Below are positions 46,990 through 57,426 of a stretch of DNA of 64,000 nucleotides, piece by piece. Made by a program: the position numbers and the translations under genes. Source of the DNA: Mytilus californianus (Eukaryota; Mollusca; Bivalvia; Mytilida; Mytilidae); the NCBI RefSeq assembly GCF_021869535.1, contig NW_026262668.1:136449635-136513634 (forward strand), in the 5' to 3' direction. Under the pieces are notes generated by a model. The model searched no databases and was not told the DNA's origin. It saw nothing but the letters and a program-made list of their open reading frames with translations. Position 1 is the first letter of the stretch; each line of letters opens with the position of its first letter.

Positions 46990-48905
46990 GGATAAAGCCT
47001 ATAAAGATAACTGTCACCATAGATGCCGCTATTTCTAATGGCCTCCTCTACTGAACGATCTTATTTGGTCCCTGTTAAAAAAGAGAAGAATCATAAATAT
47101 TTTGATCTAAAATTGTATTCCTAAACCAATCAATCCAAATTTAAAAAATTGTTGTCCAAATATGCCGCTTTGACCGCGGCCTTCTCTGGTCAAGTTCTCT
47201 CCCTGAAAAAAATTGTGTGCAACAATGAAAGCTTTCATGTTCCCGTTTTCATCTATTATCATAGGTCAGTATGGTGCAGAGGTCCACTCTGGTATGACTA
47301 AAGTAGCATTGTATTTTTCTTGTTTTAATTTGTTCAACACTTTTGGAATCAAAGTTGGTGGTGGTACAAGCCAATTATGTTTACCTTTCCAATCAACTGT
47401 GAAAGCGTCGATACCTGATGTTCCTGGACACTAATATTTTGAATTGAAGTGCTTACACTTGGTTTGGTAGTCATGTGCAAACCTATCAGCGTTATGAGGA
47501 CCCAACAGGTGATCTAGATATGTAAATATTTCGTCCTGTACCTCCCATTCATCACAATCTGACAGTCTACTTAACATGTCAGCGTGTGTGTTTTGTTCAC
47601 GTGGAATCCAAACAGAACTTAGTTTAATCGATTGATTCTTACAAATTTCATGTATATGCATCACGTTTTCATGTAGTGACGATTTTCGGCTTCCGACTCC
47701 GAGTATGTGCATTACGTTTTTGTTATCTGTGTATACCCGGATAACCTTACCCTTCTTTACATTTATAAAATTGTTAAATACTCTCTATACTGCTAATAGC
47801 TCTCGCCAAGTTGAGCTTTTGTTTTGTTCATTTACAGACCAACTTCAAAACATTTCCAATGGTTCGTCCTTGAACCTGCGGTCAAATGACCACCAAAACC
47901 TTTGCCAGATGCATCACAGAACAAGTGATAATCTTGAACGTCATTAAATGTAAACTGACACAATTGAGATCCTGTCTCGTTTAAGCTACTTATATTCTGT
48001 AGCCAAAATGTACACTCTTTAAGTGCTTCTGTACTAACAAAATAGTTTCATATAAATATCTAGTTCTTAATCGTGCCTGATTACCTAATACTGCCTGCAT
48101 AGATGTAATTATGCCTACAATACTGGCCACAAATTTTACTCTGAATAGCCTAATACCACTTCTAAACTGGTAAATGAAAATAAAAGTTCTTTTCAACTTA
48201 GTTATGCGTTTTTCTGTGAGTCTTAAAACCCCTTCCGACATATCCCATAAAAATCCTAGCCATTCTAACGTTTGAACTGGCAACAAGTTGCATTTCTCAT
48301 GCGCCAAAACAAATCCGAACCTTTCTAAATCGGATTTGATTGTTTTATTTGATTCTAAAGCGTTATCAAAACCGTTACCTCCACCAAGGCCATCGTCCAA
48401 ATACATAACGATTTGTATGCCTCTACCTCTCCAATGTTTAACGATCTCTCTCATTACTTTGCTAAATATATACCCACTAGAAGATAATCCAAAAAGGCAA
48501 AACATTATACTCATAGTATTCATTTGCCTATCTGAAACCTACAAAAGGTGTATCTGCTTGAAATATTTTTATGTGGTGATATGCACTTTTTAAATCGAAG
48601 GAAAATGCATAGTTTCCACTCTCAAACAACTGTCTGGCAGTTGTGGCGTCTTTGAATTTGTGTTTGAATTTTACAATATGTGATTTTAAGAGTCTCGCAT
48701 CTAAAACCAATCTTAATTTTGAGCCTTTGTAATTTGCTACAGTCAATGGATTTACAACGTGACGTTTAATTCTCACTCGACGTATGCAACCTTTTTCTAA
48801 AAGTTTTTCTATCTCACAGGCGACAAAATTAGAGTTGTCGCGTGCAGTTTTATTGTTTTCTTATTCTGTTTCTCGAGGTACCGTGCTAAATGGTATCTTA
48901 TATCC
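46990..48905 (-). pseudogene. Retrotransposon reverse transcriptase-RNase H, broken
   Basis: Begins near GYKIPFSTVPRE (48905), continues through NPLTVANYKGSKLRLVLDAR and FDLKSAYHHIKIF to the catalytic MYLDDG (48406-48389), then LEWLGFLWDM. RNase H follows: FCDASGKGFGG (about 47910), WREL (about 47800) and YTDNKNVMHIL (about 47735), supplying the D-E-D residues, then WIPREQNTHADMLSR. Further down, HNWLVPPPTLIP and TREGRGQSGIFG belong to the linker before the recombinase. Stops interrupt near 48861, at 48528 and at 47431, and a base is inserted near 48488. Three nonsense codons sit where tryptophan is expected. Confidence 0.85.
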
Positions 48906-48917
48906 GATTTTGTTATA

Positions 48918-49809
48918 TCAACCACGAACTTTGTAGCACCTATCTCTTTCCACGAGTTTACCTTTTCTTTTAAAAAACCCTACACCTGTACCGTTACCTT
49001 GACATACATTAGTGTGTGCACTTTTCATTGATTTAAAATCAGCTGATATTTGTTTACACAACAGAGGTGCGCTCGATTCTATGTGACTAACATTGTAAGT
49101 ACTATTTATACTTATCTTATTCTTTTGATCTGCTGTGGCTTTTGGACACTGTCTTATCCAATGCCCACTCTCGTGACAATAAAAACATCTCCCAGGTCTT
49201 CCAAATCTACCGCTGACATAAACTGGTATCGAACTTCCCGTAGAATTCGGTGTCGTTGTTTTGTTGTATGGTGTTGTCCTTTGGTCTGTACGTTTTTTCA
49301 GTTTTTCTTTTTTCATCTTGGTATCTGCCCGTGACTGTGCCTTGTACATTTTCCTTTCGTCCTCGGAATTCTCTGCCAAAGGATTAGCAATGTATTCCGC
49401 TACTACAATCCACCCTGCGTTTGACGAATCAGCCAATTTGATTAACTTTTGTCTGTTTTTGATAATGTCCATGATTTCAGTTATCTTCCGTTTCGCGTTG
49501 TTAATATTCGTCTGACTTATGTTATCTGCTTCCATCTCGGTAGTGGCCTCCCTCATCTTCACGAAAACCTTGTGGTTATGTTTGTACCTCGTTACCTCTT
49601 TTGCGGAACCTATATGTGTCCGACATATTTTCGTCTATCTTCGCTATCTGTGTGTCCGACGAGGATTTCTGGTTCTCCTGAATTCTTCTTTGGAAACCGT
49701 CTAAACGAGACTCTAGTAAAGTTGTCATATTGTCTAATAACTGTTCTTGGGTGTTTTCCACTGCATTATGCACTTCGGCACGTATACTTTGTTCAATATC
49801 GGCGTCCAT
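48918..49809 (-). pseudogene. Retrotransposon gag-like protein with CCHC knuckle, frameshifted
   Basis: The start ATG (49809-49807) lies three bases inside A1. The first 70-odd residues are a charged coiled-coil-like segment (NAVENTQEQLLDNMTTLLES). One extra base in a T run (49581-49583, plus strand) shifts the frame; the rest reads from 49562 to 48918. The zinc knuckle CFYCHESGHWIRQC (CX2CX4HX4C, about 49180) would bind the element's RNA. The end of the frame is itself shifted: EIGATKFVVDI is readable in another phase just before the RT, hinting that gag and RT were originally continuous or closely spaced. Confidence 0.8.
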
Positions 49810-49811
49810 GC

Positions 49812-49966
49812 AGCTTACTATGTTGAACGACGGCTAGAAAGTGAAGCACTTGAAAAAACACCAATATATCGTAACACAAAATTCGACTTCCTTATGAATA
49901 TTTATGAAAATGTAACGACAATACAATATTTTCCCGCTTTACTATACGAACCGCGGGAAAATACAA
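49812..49966 (-). repeat. Terminal split repeat A1 (5' end of the element)
   Basis: 155 bp matching A2. On the minus strand the element starts TTGTATTTTCCCGCGG at 49966. Probably holds the promoter, but no core motif is clear. Confidence 0.9.
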
Positions 49967-50195
49967 ATAACTGACCTGCAAACGATGTGTTCTTCAAATG
50001 TGACGTCATCAGGTATGGTTGCCTTTTTTCATGAGGCAACAATATGATTTTTAGAGTACAGCAAAAAAAAAAAAAAAAAAAATAGACGTCATAGTTGAAT
50101 TTGACCAATGAAGAAGTGAGATCAAACGAAGCACACATTGATTATATAAAAATAATTAACCGGTCGGGTAAGAATTAAAGAAGATATATCAATAT
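49967..50195. other. Flank of the DIRS-like element, with a poly-A tract
   Basis: An A run of about 19 lies at 50065-50083. Nothing else recognised. Confidence 0.45.
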
Positions 50196-50199
50196 TCAA

Positions 50200-50460
50200 A
50201 AAAGATGTAGTGTATGTTCAACTGAGACAACAATCTACCATTGGCCAAATAACGTTGGTGAAAACAACTGTAGGTCACTGTACGGCCTTCAACAATGAAC
50301 AAAACACATATGCACATGTATAGAAAGCTATAAAAAGTCCCGGTATTACAAGATAAGAAAGAATTCAAAAGAGAACACTGAAAAACAACTGAAACATACG
50401 ACAACCACAAAATTAGAAAATCCTGATTTGAACATGGCAGCGTTTAACATATGTATGAAT
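50200..50460 (-). repeat. SINE-like dispersed repeat, family A
   Basis: Plus-strand landmarks AAAAAAGATGTAGTGTATG, CTGTACGGCCTTCAACAATG, GCTATAAAAAGTCCCGG and ACGACAACCACAAAATTAG. Confidence 0.65.
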
Positions 50461-50584
50461 GCTCAAGGGAATCCTCTTATTCGAATGATTGACTCATAAA
50501 ATCGGCACGTCGAACAACAAATACATTTAAAACACAAAGACAGTAAGAACTGATCTAAGAATAGACCAGAAAAGTTAAATAGAC

Positions 50585-50862
50585 AGTCAGGAGCCTGTTG
50601 TTCAGTGGTTGTCATTTGTTGGTGTTATTCATAAGTGTTTCTAGTTTCTCGTTTTTTATATAGATTAGACCGTTATTTTTCCTGTTTTAATTGTTTTACA
50701 CTAGTTATTTTGGGGCCCTTTATAGCTTACTGTTCGGTGTGAGCCAAGGCTCCGTATTGAAGGCCGTACTTTGACAAATAATTGTTTACTTTTTACACAT
50801 TGTAAATTGGATGGAGAGTTGTCTCATTGGCACCCATACCACATCTTCTTATTCATAATCAC
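50585..50862 (+). repeat. SINE-like dispersed repeat, family A, sense copy
   Basis: CAGTCAGGAGCCTGTTGTTC, TGGGGCCCTTTATAGCTTAC, GAAGGCCGTACTTTGAC and the 3' end CATACCACATCTTCTTATT. With the preceding minus copy it forms an inverted pair 125 bp apart. It belongs to the same subfamily as 60240-60545, which shares GGATGGAGAGTT. Confidence 0.75.
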
Positions 50863-51009
50863 AGATAAAACATTTTTCACAGACTTTAATATCCAGTAAA
50901 GCACCGACGGTTTCTGAAAAGTGGTCATGCCGATCTGAATAAAAAACGCCTTGTATAATACTAACAATATAGGTATTGAGAGGATGTTAGATACTAAATG
51001 TTCATAAAA

Positions 51010-51180
51010 GAGAGGCAAAAGATACCAAAGAGAAATTCAAACTCATAAGTCGAAAACCAACTGAAAATGCCATGGGAAAACAAGAAAAGGACCAAAAGAC
51101 AAACAAAAGTATACAAAACCCAACATAGAATACTAAAGACTGAGCAACACAAACCCCATCAAAAACCGGTGGTGATAACA
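51010..51180 (-). repeat. SINE-like dispersed repeat, family E
   Basis: AGAGAGGCAAAAGATACCAA at the 3' end, GAAAATGCCATGGGAAAACA in the middle and CTAAAGACTGAGCAACACAA at the other end. Confidence 0.7.
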
Positions 51181-52339
51181 GTTTAAAAATATATAATCAC
51201 TGTTTATTAATGTTTTGATGTAGTGAAAACAAAATCTGTCTTAGTAGCGGTGAAGTTAATATTCAAAGATTTTACTATAGTGTTGATTTGATAACATTTA
51301 AGAATAAGTTTGTTTCAAAAAACAAAAAGTTAATATGGATCGTATCTAAATTTACGAGGTCTACAAAAAAGTACAGGCAAAAACAGTTCAGCGATGTTCA
51401 AAAGTACAAATCGATTATGGAGACCAATCAAGGCAACAAACCAAAAACTGAGGGAATCGGTAGAACTCCAAAAGAAGCTAGACCTGGTGCGTTGACAGGG
51501 TACGTGTCTCGTTGTTTATATAAATCACCCGCCATGTGAATCCACACTTAGTCAAAATGTTGAAATCGGTAATAGGACACTGGTGATTTAAAAGACAAAC
51601 CTTGAAATGGTCAACCAACTCGTGATGGTATGTAGGGTCGATTTCGGTCGTTCTTCCTCATAATCGTTGAAGCAGATTTTGTGTAGGGAGAACATCCCTG
51701 CGTATGATGTCCATATAAATTGAACATGCACGGGCGTAACGTATTATTTAAGATAAGTAAACGCCATACGATTAGGCAGAAGGTATGTCACTGCTGAGAT
51801 ATGGAAAGGTGACATGTGGACAGTTAGAGTTGTCGCTTTTGTCATAGATTCTAGTTTAAACAACACTGTAAAAACTAGACTATGATATTCTACAGATACA
51901 GTCAAATTTCCAAACATAATTAATATCTTAAGTTTTGAGTAATCTTCATAGAAATCATTTCTAAACATTTCAAACGAAAATTTCAAGTCACGGAATGTAT
52001 ACGTGAACTAGCAAAACAATATCTTCTGGATTTGTTTTAAAGCATAACATAAATACTACTTTTCTTTAATTTAAAATAGGAGGCCGCTATAAAGTGGAAA
52101 AAAATTGACATTGTACAATTAGGAAAATAAATGGAAATAATTAATTCAATCCATGACTTTAAAGATTTGTTTACAAAACATTTCAGAAAAATTTTGATTT
52201 TTGTTTTTATATACATGAGTAATTTTTCCAAAGATCAAACTTGGCCAAAACCGTTTTGTAGGAGGTGGCGTAAAACTTGGCATTTTGAAGAAATATAAAA
52301 TATATATATCGAAACATATACAACAAGGGATTATTTTCG
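51181..52339. other. Mixed repeats, no gene
   Basis: Around 51380-51660 family C-like sequence (TTCAAAAGTACAAATCGATT, then ACTGAGGGAATCGG) joins a block with GGTAATAGGACACTGG. The plus frame 51288-51539 is a product of this repeat. From 51700 to 52339 nothing was recognised. Confidence 0.45.
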
Positions 52340-53395
52340 GTCATTCTCAGTCAAAGAGAATCACTGTTATTTTCTGGAATTAATTCTACCAAAACATTTG
52401 ATTTTTCAACCCTTTGCATCACCGTACCACCTGAATGATCATCAATGCTTTCCTCTATAAAACTGATTTCATACGCTACAATATTGTTTTGGGTATATTT
52501 TGTCATATTGTGTTAAAATGTACCCGAAAATTAAACTTGCTTCCCCATATAATAACAAGAGATGCTGGAGTTCCTCATTGACCTCGCATTTGTTGAATGT
52601 TGAGGTAAATTTTCCATCAGGTTTTCGGCATTCCTAGGAAACCAACGGTGCACCTCTTGGCTGACCTGTTCTTATTTTCATATGAGCCGGAGTTCCTTCA
52701 GACTCTGGTAAAATATATGAAATGATCAATGAAGCTAGATCATTTAATTTCTTTTACAGGTATATTGATGATAATCTGTTCATTAACAATCCAAACCTTT
52801 CTGATTTAGTCGCATTATATAATATATCCTCCTGAGATAAAGGAAACAACAGATACAGATTATCCCGCCTTATTTCAATGCATATATCTCGAATTTGACT
52901 ACAGAAGTCAACTCAGTATTTGAAATTGTAAAGTTTCTTCACCTTAGCAGTAAAATACCAACTTCACCTGCGTATGGGGTATAAATGGTAGTATGACTCT
53001 TGACGTGACTTGGTAATTATGCATCAACATCAGGTTATCAGGTTTTTGATTTTTAGCGTTCCTGGTGCAGGTGGGTCCATGTGTATGATTCAGATGCAAG
53101 ATGTTTTTAATAGCGTTGTTTTTATTTTAGAGTAAACAATATTTGACTATGAAATCAAATACATCTTTTACATAATAAATTCACATAATGGCAAGTAGAA
53201 TTGAGAAACGAGAAAGGGATACACATTTCCTAACCCATTCGGTATTCAAGAGCTTGCAGCTGCTACCCATACTTTATAAAACGTCACCAGTGTCTGATCA
53301 GAAAGTTGATGAACCAGGGTTATGTCAAAGACCGTCTTGTTCTTTTTCCAAAAGAGTTAACCGGAAGATACCAAGACCTTGTTGATATATAGTCC
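52340..53395 (+). pseudogene. Penelope-like reverse transcriptase, remnant
   Basis: Recognisable pieces in changing frames: TKTFDFSTL (about 52390), MLEFLIDLAFVE (about 52563), an IPRKP/GIPMGT-like block (about 52630), FRYIDD-like (about 52760), LSSKIPTSPAYG (about 52945), then after an insertion QELAAATHTL-type sequence and the C-terminal KIPRPC/GRYQDLVDI near 53370. Almost every block is separated by a frameshift or deletion. Compared with copy 1, the region between the palm motifs has lost segments. The frame at 53188-53385 is a shadow of its 3' end. Confidence 0.7.
52984..53215 (+). mobile_element. Insertion inside Penelope copy 2
   Basis: Copy 1 reads continuously GCATATGGGATATACATTTC, whereas copy 2 is split between GCGTATGGGGTATA and AGGGATACACATTTCC by about 235 bp. 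Imperfect GGGTATA/GGGATA at the edges suggests a short target duplication. The insert ends in CAAGTAGAATTGAGAAACG and has no coding capacity or long inverted ends. Confidence 0.55.
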
Positions 53396-54010
53396 GTCTT
53401 CACAAATAATACATGATGGTCTTGAAGTATAGCTTCTAGGTACTTATGTTGTTTGTCATCTTAATCACGTGTTATATTGTTCTATTTGTTTTTGTAAATT
53501 ATTAACCTTTACTGTTTAATCCATTTTTCATAATATCCTTTTGGTGTGGCTCTGTACTTATGCATCCCGCCAATGTGTTGTTGTGCTGTGGTCAGTTTTT
53601 GTATTCTTGTCTTTCATTTTTGCTTATGTGCTTTGTCTATATACTGTTTGTTTTTCTTTGTTGACATAGTTGTTTGTTTTTATAGTGATTAAGATTATAA
53701 CACAATGTTGACTGTTGTGCCCCTATTTTTGACATTTTTTCCTATTTTCTCTGTTTGTTTTGTTCACTCATTGTTGTCAATATAATGGAATTATATGCGA
53801 CTGTCATACAAGTGAGATGTTAAGCTAGCTATAAAACCAGGTTTAATCCACCATTTTCTGCATATGGAAATGCCTGTACCAAGTCAGGAATATGACAGTT
53901 GTTTTCCATTCGTTTAATGTGTTTGAGCTTTTGATATTGCCATTTGATAAGGGACTTTCCGATTTGAATTTTCCTTGAAGATTGGTATTTTTTAATTTTA
54001 CTTGTTTTTT

Positions 54011-55616
54011 TTATATATTAATCTTTATAGTGGTTTTATTTTATTATCCCTTGTCTATATATTTTACTCAATTTGTAATTCAATGTGAAAGTTTATACTA
54101 TATACTGTATGAACTATCAGCTTCAAACACATTATTGCTAGCGTCTTTTGAATTTAATATCATCTACAAAACCTTTTTTGCTGGCTTCTTTGTTACATTG
54201 AAAAAAACTTGCCAGACATTTGGTGTCCGTTGTATTATTTTGTAAGGCAATTATTTCCAAAGTTTAGGATTCAAAGCAGCGAAAACTGTTGATATGAGAT
54301 CACTTCACGTTAAAACCTACCTACACATTGAAAACAAAAAGGGTCGAAAATTACTTAACATTTAATAATCTGACAATCAAATATACATAGATGAAGAATG
54401 ATGATATCCATATATATATGTAATTTTGTCAATGCATGCACATACATTGGGAATTACCAAATTCGAGGTAGTGAGACCAGGTAAGTCTACAGGACAACAA
54501 CCTTATGGAAAACTGCATACACTGCATTTGACAGAGAACAAAGCTTCGGAAAGTCCGTCAAATCATAAAAAAAAAAAAATCAGATATGAAGCATATATTA
54601 ATGTTACTGTCTTATTCAATGGAATACATGGCAGGTTATTACTCATTGTAAAACAGTTAAAGAGTTAAAGGATATTATCAATACATCTAACAAGATCCTT
54701 CGCCAGGAACACGAAAAATATGTAATAATGTCTGAAATAGACGGTGTTAAATATAGAAACTGACAAATTGTATCGATCAAGTTATACTTGAAGACGATCA
54801 AAATTAAACTAGACTACCAGCTACAATTTAAAACTACTTCCTGCACAAGAAAAACACAGAATGATAAGAGCATTTTAAAAGATTTTTATTTTATAAAACA
54901 CACGCAATTACAGGAAACATTAATATGAAATGTCAAAATGTTAACAGAAACACCCTCAACAAACTATAGTTAACGCACTCTTATTAAAAAAAAACCTTAC
55001 GTATCAATACTCAATTTACCAAGTCGATTTCACTGATACAAATATCACATTGTGAATAATCTAAGTCGATTTCTCAGAGATTTTAATCAATAAATGATGC
55101 AATGAGGCATTACTCTACTAGCTTAACAAATAACAAAAACAAAAACAGAAATATTTGTTGAGCATGTATCGTCTGGAATTAAAAAAACATGTTTGTTGTC
55201 GCTTAAAAAGTCTCCCTTCGAAAACAAAACATTTTTGGCTGTACGCAAGCACTTACAAATCTTGTTTCTTTCATAATAGAATAAGAAATTATCAATTCAT
55301 ACTCTGAGCCAATTAACTTACAAAAGAAGAAGAAAAATCTGAAGACAAAATGTGCCAAATCCCTAAAATTCTCAAAACAATAATGTGTTATACATTTCTC
55401 TCAAATTCAACTTTCTTTAAACCCGAGGATTCTATTCATACGTTTTTGTTCTGTAAAAACTAAAGGAAAAAAGATAACAGATTTCATTTTTTTGTAGATA
55501 AGCAAATTGTACAAGAATTATATATAAAAAAAATCATTTGTAGTCAGAACACGTGTCTTTTCCAGCAAACAACCGTCATAATTTCTCACTGTATAGCACC
55601 ATTATTCTCATATTTC
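54011..55616. other. Non-coding stretch, likely 3' flank of the receptor gene
   Basis: Plus frames 53982-54245 and 54426-54668 have no family resemblance. The part near 55616 should include the receptor 3' untranslated region. A TTTATT (AATAAA on minus) near 54889 is one of several possible polyadenylation signals, so I cannot place the end. Confidence 0.4.
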
Positions 55617-56084
55617 TTATAGCAAACTAGTTTCCTGTAATTTCTGAAGTTGAATGTGGTTACAGTTTTCCTCAACGTGGTCATTATCGTTGTCATCTGC
55701 TCCTGCTTGAATTGCTTGATCCACCATGTTGGTAATCCGGGTGTGTTCGAGTTCTTCAATAATATTTCGCATGCAAGGAAACCAGTAACTGAGTGATGGG
55801 AATGTTTTCACGAACGATTTTTTAAAGCGGTCATTTAAAAACGCATATATGAATGGATTTACACAGGAGTTTGCATATGATAATGTGTGTGCTAGGAATT
55901 TGATTATAAACATAGGTTCGGTTTTGGGGAATTCAGGATATAGCTTGGTATAAATATTGATAACGTGGATCGGAAACCAGAATGTAGCAAACAGCAATAT
56001 TATAACTGCTACCATGCGCGTCATACGCTTCTTTCTTCTTGTTTGTGTTTCACTAGTAACTGCTGAATTTATAGATCTTCCTGT
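55617..56084 (-). CDS. Neuropeptide GPCR, terminal exon (TM6, TM7, C-tail)
   Basis: Last exon of a rhodopsin-class receptor. It opens after a good acceptor (TTTTTGTTTCAG ending at 56085) in phase 0. Third-loop sequence TQTRRKKRMTRM leads to TM6 with FATFWFPIHVINIY, where the usual CWxP Cys is Phe. TM7 has SYANSCVNPFIYAFL with an intact NPxxY. Helix 8 is NDRFKKSF. A tail of about 60 residues, with a possible palmitoylated Cys in YWFPCMRN and an acidic DDNDNDHVEE stretch, ends at TAA 55617-55619. The H-x3-SYxNSCVNPxxYAF pattern is typical of galanin, allatostatin-A and kisspeptin receptors, which bind peptides at the plasma membrane and signal through G proteins. The exact ligand cannot be told. 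Confidence 0.9.
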   Translation of the reverse strand, partial: TGRSINSAVTSETQTRRKKRMTRMVAVIILLFATFWFPIHVINIYTKLYPEFPKTEPMFIIKFLAHTLSYANSCVNPFIYAFLNDRFKKSFVKTFPSLSYWFPCMRNIIEELEHTRITNMVDQAIQAGADDNDNDHVEENCNHIQLQKLQETSLL

Positions 56085-56876
56085 CTGAAACAAAAATATT
56101 CATTGTAAAAATTGTTAATTGTTTGTTTCTAATCGATCAATATAACGTATGATCGATATTCAACTTAAATAGTTGTTTTTTGGCAAAGGTTAGACATAGG
56201 GATTAAATGTGATAAAAGTAATGGTCGTTACCATTTGATAAGGGACTGTCCATTTTGAATTTTCCTTGTAGTTCGTTATTTTTGTGACTTTACTTTTTAC
56301 AACATAGTATTTGATTTTTCTCAAAATTATTTTACCCTTTTTTGCGGATCAAATAATTTTTCCAAACCGTGAAATATCTCTCATTCCAAATTAATACTGA
56401 TAACATGCTATGACCATTATGCATATTTGTAAATATTTTATATGCACTACCCTCGACTGTGGATGACGGTATAAGTTCGATCACCGGTCAGATAATAACA
56501 AATACTTAAAAATAGTATTAGGTTTCTCCGCTTAGCATGGGTAATAGAAGAATAAGATCAGACTGGTCGGCTCCGAGACAGAATAATTTGTTTGGGGAGG
56601 ATGACATTCCTTGGCAATTGTATTCTACCTTGTGAGCTCCCATGTGAAAGAACAACGTCGTATATCGATCAAATGAAAAGCAGAGTTATGTTTTTCTTAT
56701 CATATTAATATATTTCATACTAAATATGGTTAAAAGATCATAATGTTTATCCACTAGTATAGTTGGTTTTCTCGACAAAAATATGAAGATACGAAGTACG
56801 AAATAAACAGACACACAATCGCACTTAGAAAATATTCACAACAAAAGTAATATTATTGTTTCATGTCTGTACAAAC
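56085..56876 (-). other. Receptor intron (between TM5 and TM6 exons)
   Basis: Donor GTTTGT at 56876 and acceptor CAG at 56085. It contains a short Penelope-tail scrap (GGGACTGTCCATTTTGAAT) near 56240. Otherwise no feature. Confidence 0.75.
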
Positions 56877-57091
56877 CTTTCGTCTATAGCCTTTCCATAA
56901 ATTACGAAGAATCTGATAATAACATATAACAATGATGGTTAATGGTAAGACGTAGTTAGTTCCTGTGACTGTTATGAGTATTACTTTCCCCAATGTCTCG
57001 TCTGGCCATGCTTCTTGACAATATGTATGATCTTCCTCGTCAGTGACGGTTTTGTGGTATAGGGCAAACGGAACAGATATGAAAAAAGCAA
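56877..57091 (-). CDS. Neuropeptide GPCR, internal exon (end of TM4, ECL2, TM5)
   Basis: A 215-bp exon entered in phase 1 after acceptor TTTGTTTTTGTAG and left in phase 0 before GTTTGT. It encodes the end of TM4 (AFFISVPFALYH), extracellular loop 2 with the disulfide Cys in TYCQEAWPDE, TM5 (NYVLPLTIIVICYYQIL) and the start of loop 3 (RNLWKGYRRK). The C-x-E-x-WP loop and the L-x-x-LW after TM5 recall galanin receptors. Joining upstream and downstream exons keeps the frame and restores the expected TM order. Confidence 0.88.
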
Positions 57092-57121
57092 CTACAAAAA
57101 CAAATGACGAGTTTTATGAGA

Positions 57122-57272
57122 TGTCGTAATTAAGTAGCTATTCCTGATAGTTTTGTAATCGAGTAGTTATGATGTTGTTCTTGTCGTAATTAAGTAGCTA
57201 TTTATGCTATTGTTGTCGTAATTAAGTATTTATTTATGTTGTTGTTGTCGTAATTAAGTAGCTATTTATGTT
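57122..57272 (+). repeat. 32-bp tandem repeat near a splice acceptor
   Basis: GTCGTAATTAAGTAGCTATT starts recur at 57183, 57215 and 57247, with older copies at 57123 and about 57154. The array lies about 30 bp upstream, in the sense of the receptor gene, of the acceptor at 57092, where the branch point would fall. Confidence 0.8.
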
Positions 57273-57379
57273 ATCTTTATTAAGTTCAATATTCAATTGA
57301 AAATTAGTCTGGAAAAAGATTCCGGCTGATAAATAGATACAAATATGAATTTAACTTGTAACATTAACGATCACAAAGT

Positions 57380-57426
57380 TAACAGCACAAGATGCGCATT
57401 TCGACATGTAATGGTTTTCAATAGCG
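57380..57426 (-). ncRNA. Hammerhead-like relic
   Basis: On the minus strand GTCGAAATGCGCATC combines the second conserved box GAAA with a self-complementary stem III (ATGCGCAT) and a C at the cleavage position. The upstream core has decayed to CTATTGA. It would be a different subtype from the other copies. Weak. Confidence 0.3.

Larger units (their letters stand above)
45377..49966 (-). mobile_element. DIRS-superfamily (Ngaro/PAT-like) retrotransposon, structurally complete
   Basis: On the minus strand the element reads A1 (49966-49812), gag, RT-RNase H, tyrosine recombinase, B1 (46022-45947), A2 (45946-45779), a 326-bp spacer, then B2 (45452-45377). This is the split-direct-repeat arrangement of DIRS-like elements, which replicate through a circular intermediate: the internal B1-A2 junction equals the joined outer ends. 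A and B meet with no base between them at 45946/45947, which fixes both element ends. No methyltransferase is seen, which fits Ngaro/PAT better than DIRS1. No target duplication is visible, as expected for recombinase integration. Genes are damaged. Confidence 0.88.
52340..54010 (+). mobile_element. Penelope-like retroelement, copy 2, heavily decayed
   Basis: A fragmentary RT (52340-53395) is followed by a well-preserved 3' tail (53395-54010) co-linear with copy 1: TCTAGGTACTTATG, CATCCCGCCAATGTG, TTATAACACAATGTTGACTG, GCGACTGTCATACAAGTGAG and GGGACTTTCCGATTTGAA. The tail lacks the family A fragment present in copy 1 and so shows the empty site. The coding part is interrupted by an insertion of about 235 bp. 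Confidence 0.8.

Noticed and set aside
49050..49974. Several plus-strand ORFs of 60-125 codons
   Set aside because: They are antisense to the gag region and A1 repeat of the DIRS-like element, whose minus-strand frames carry recognisable domains.
54426..54668. 80-codon plus-strand ORF
   Set aside because: No homologous family, Lys-rich low-complexity centre from an A run, and no splice or promoter context.
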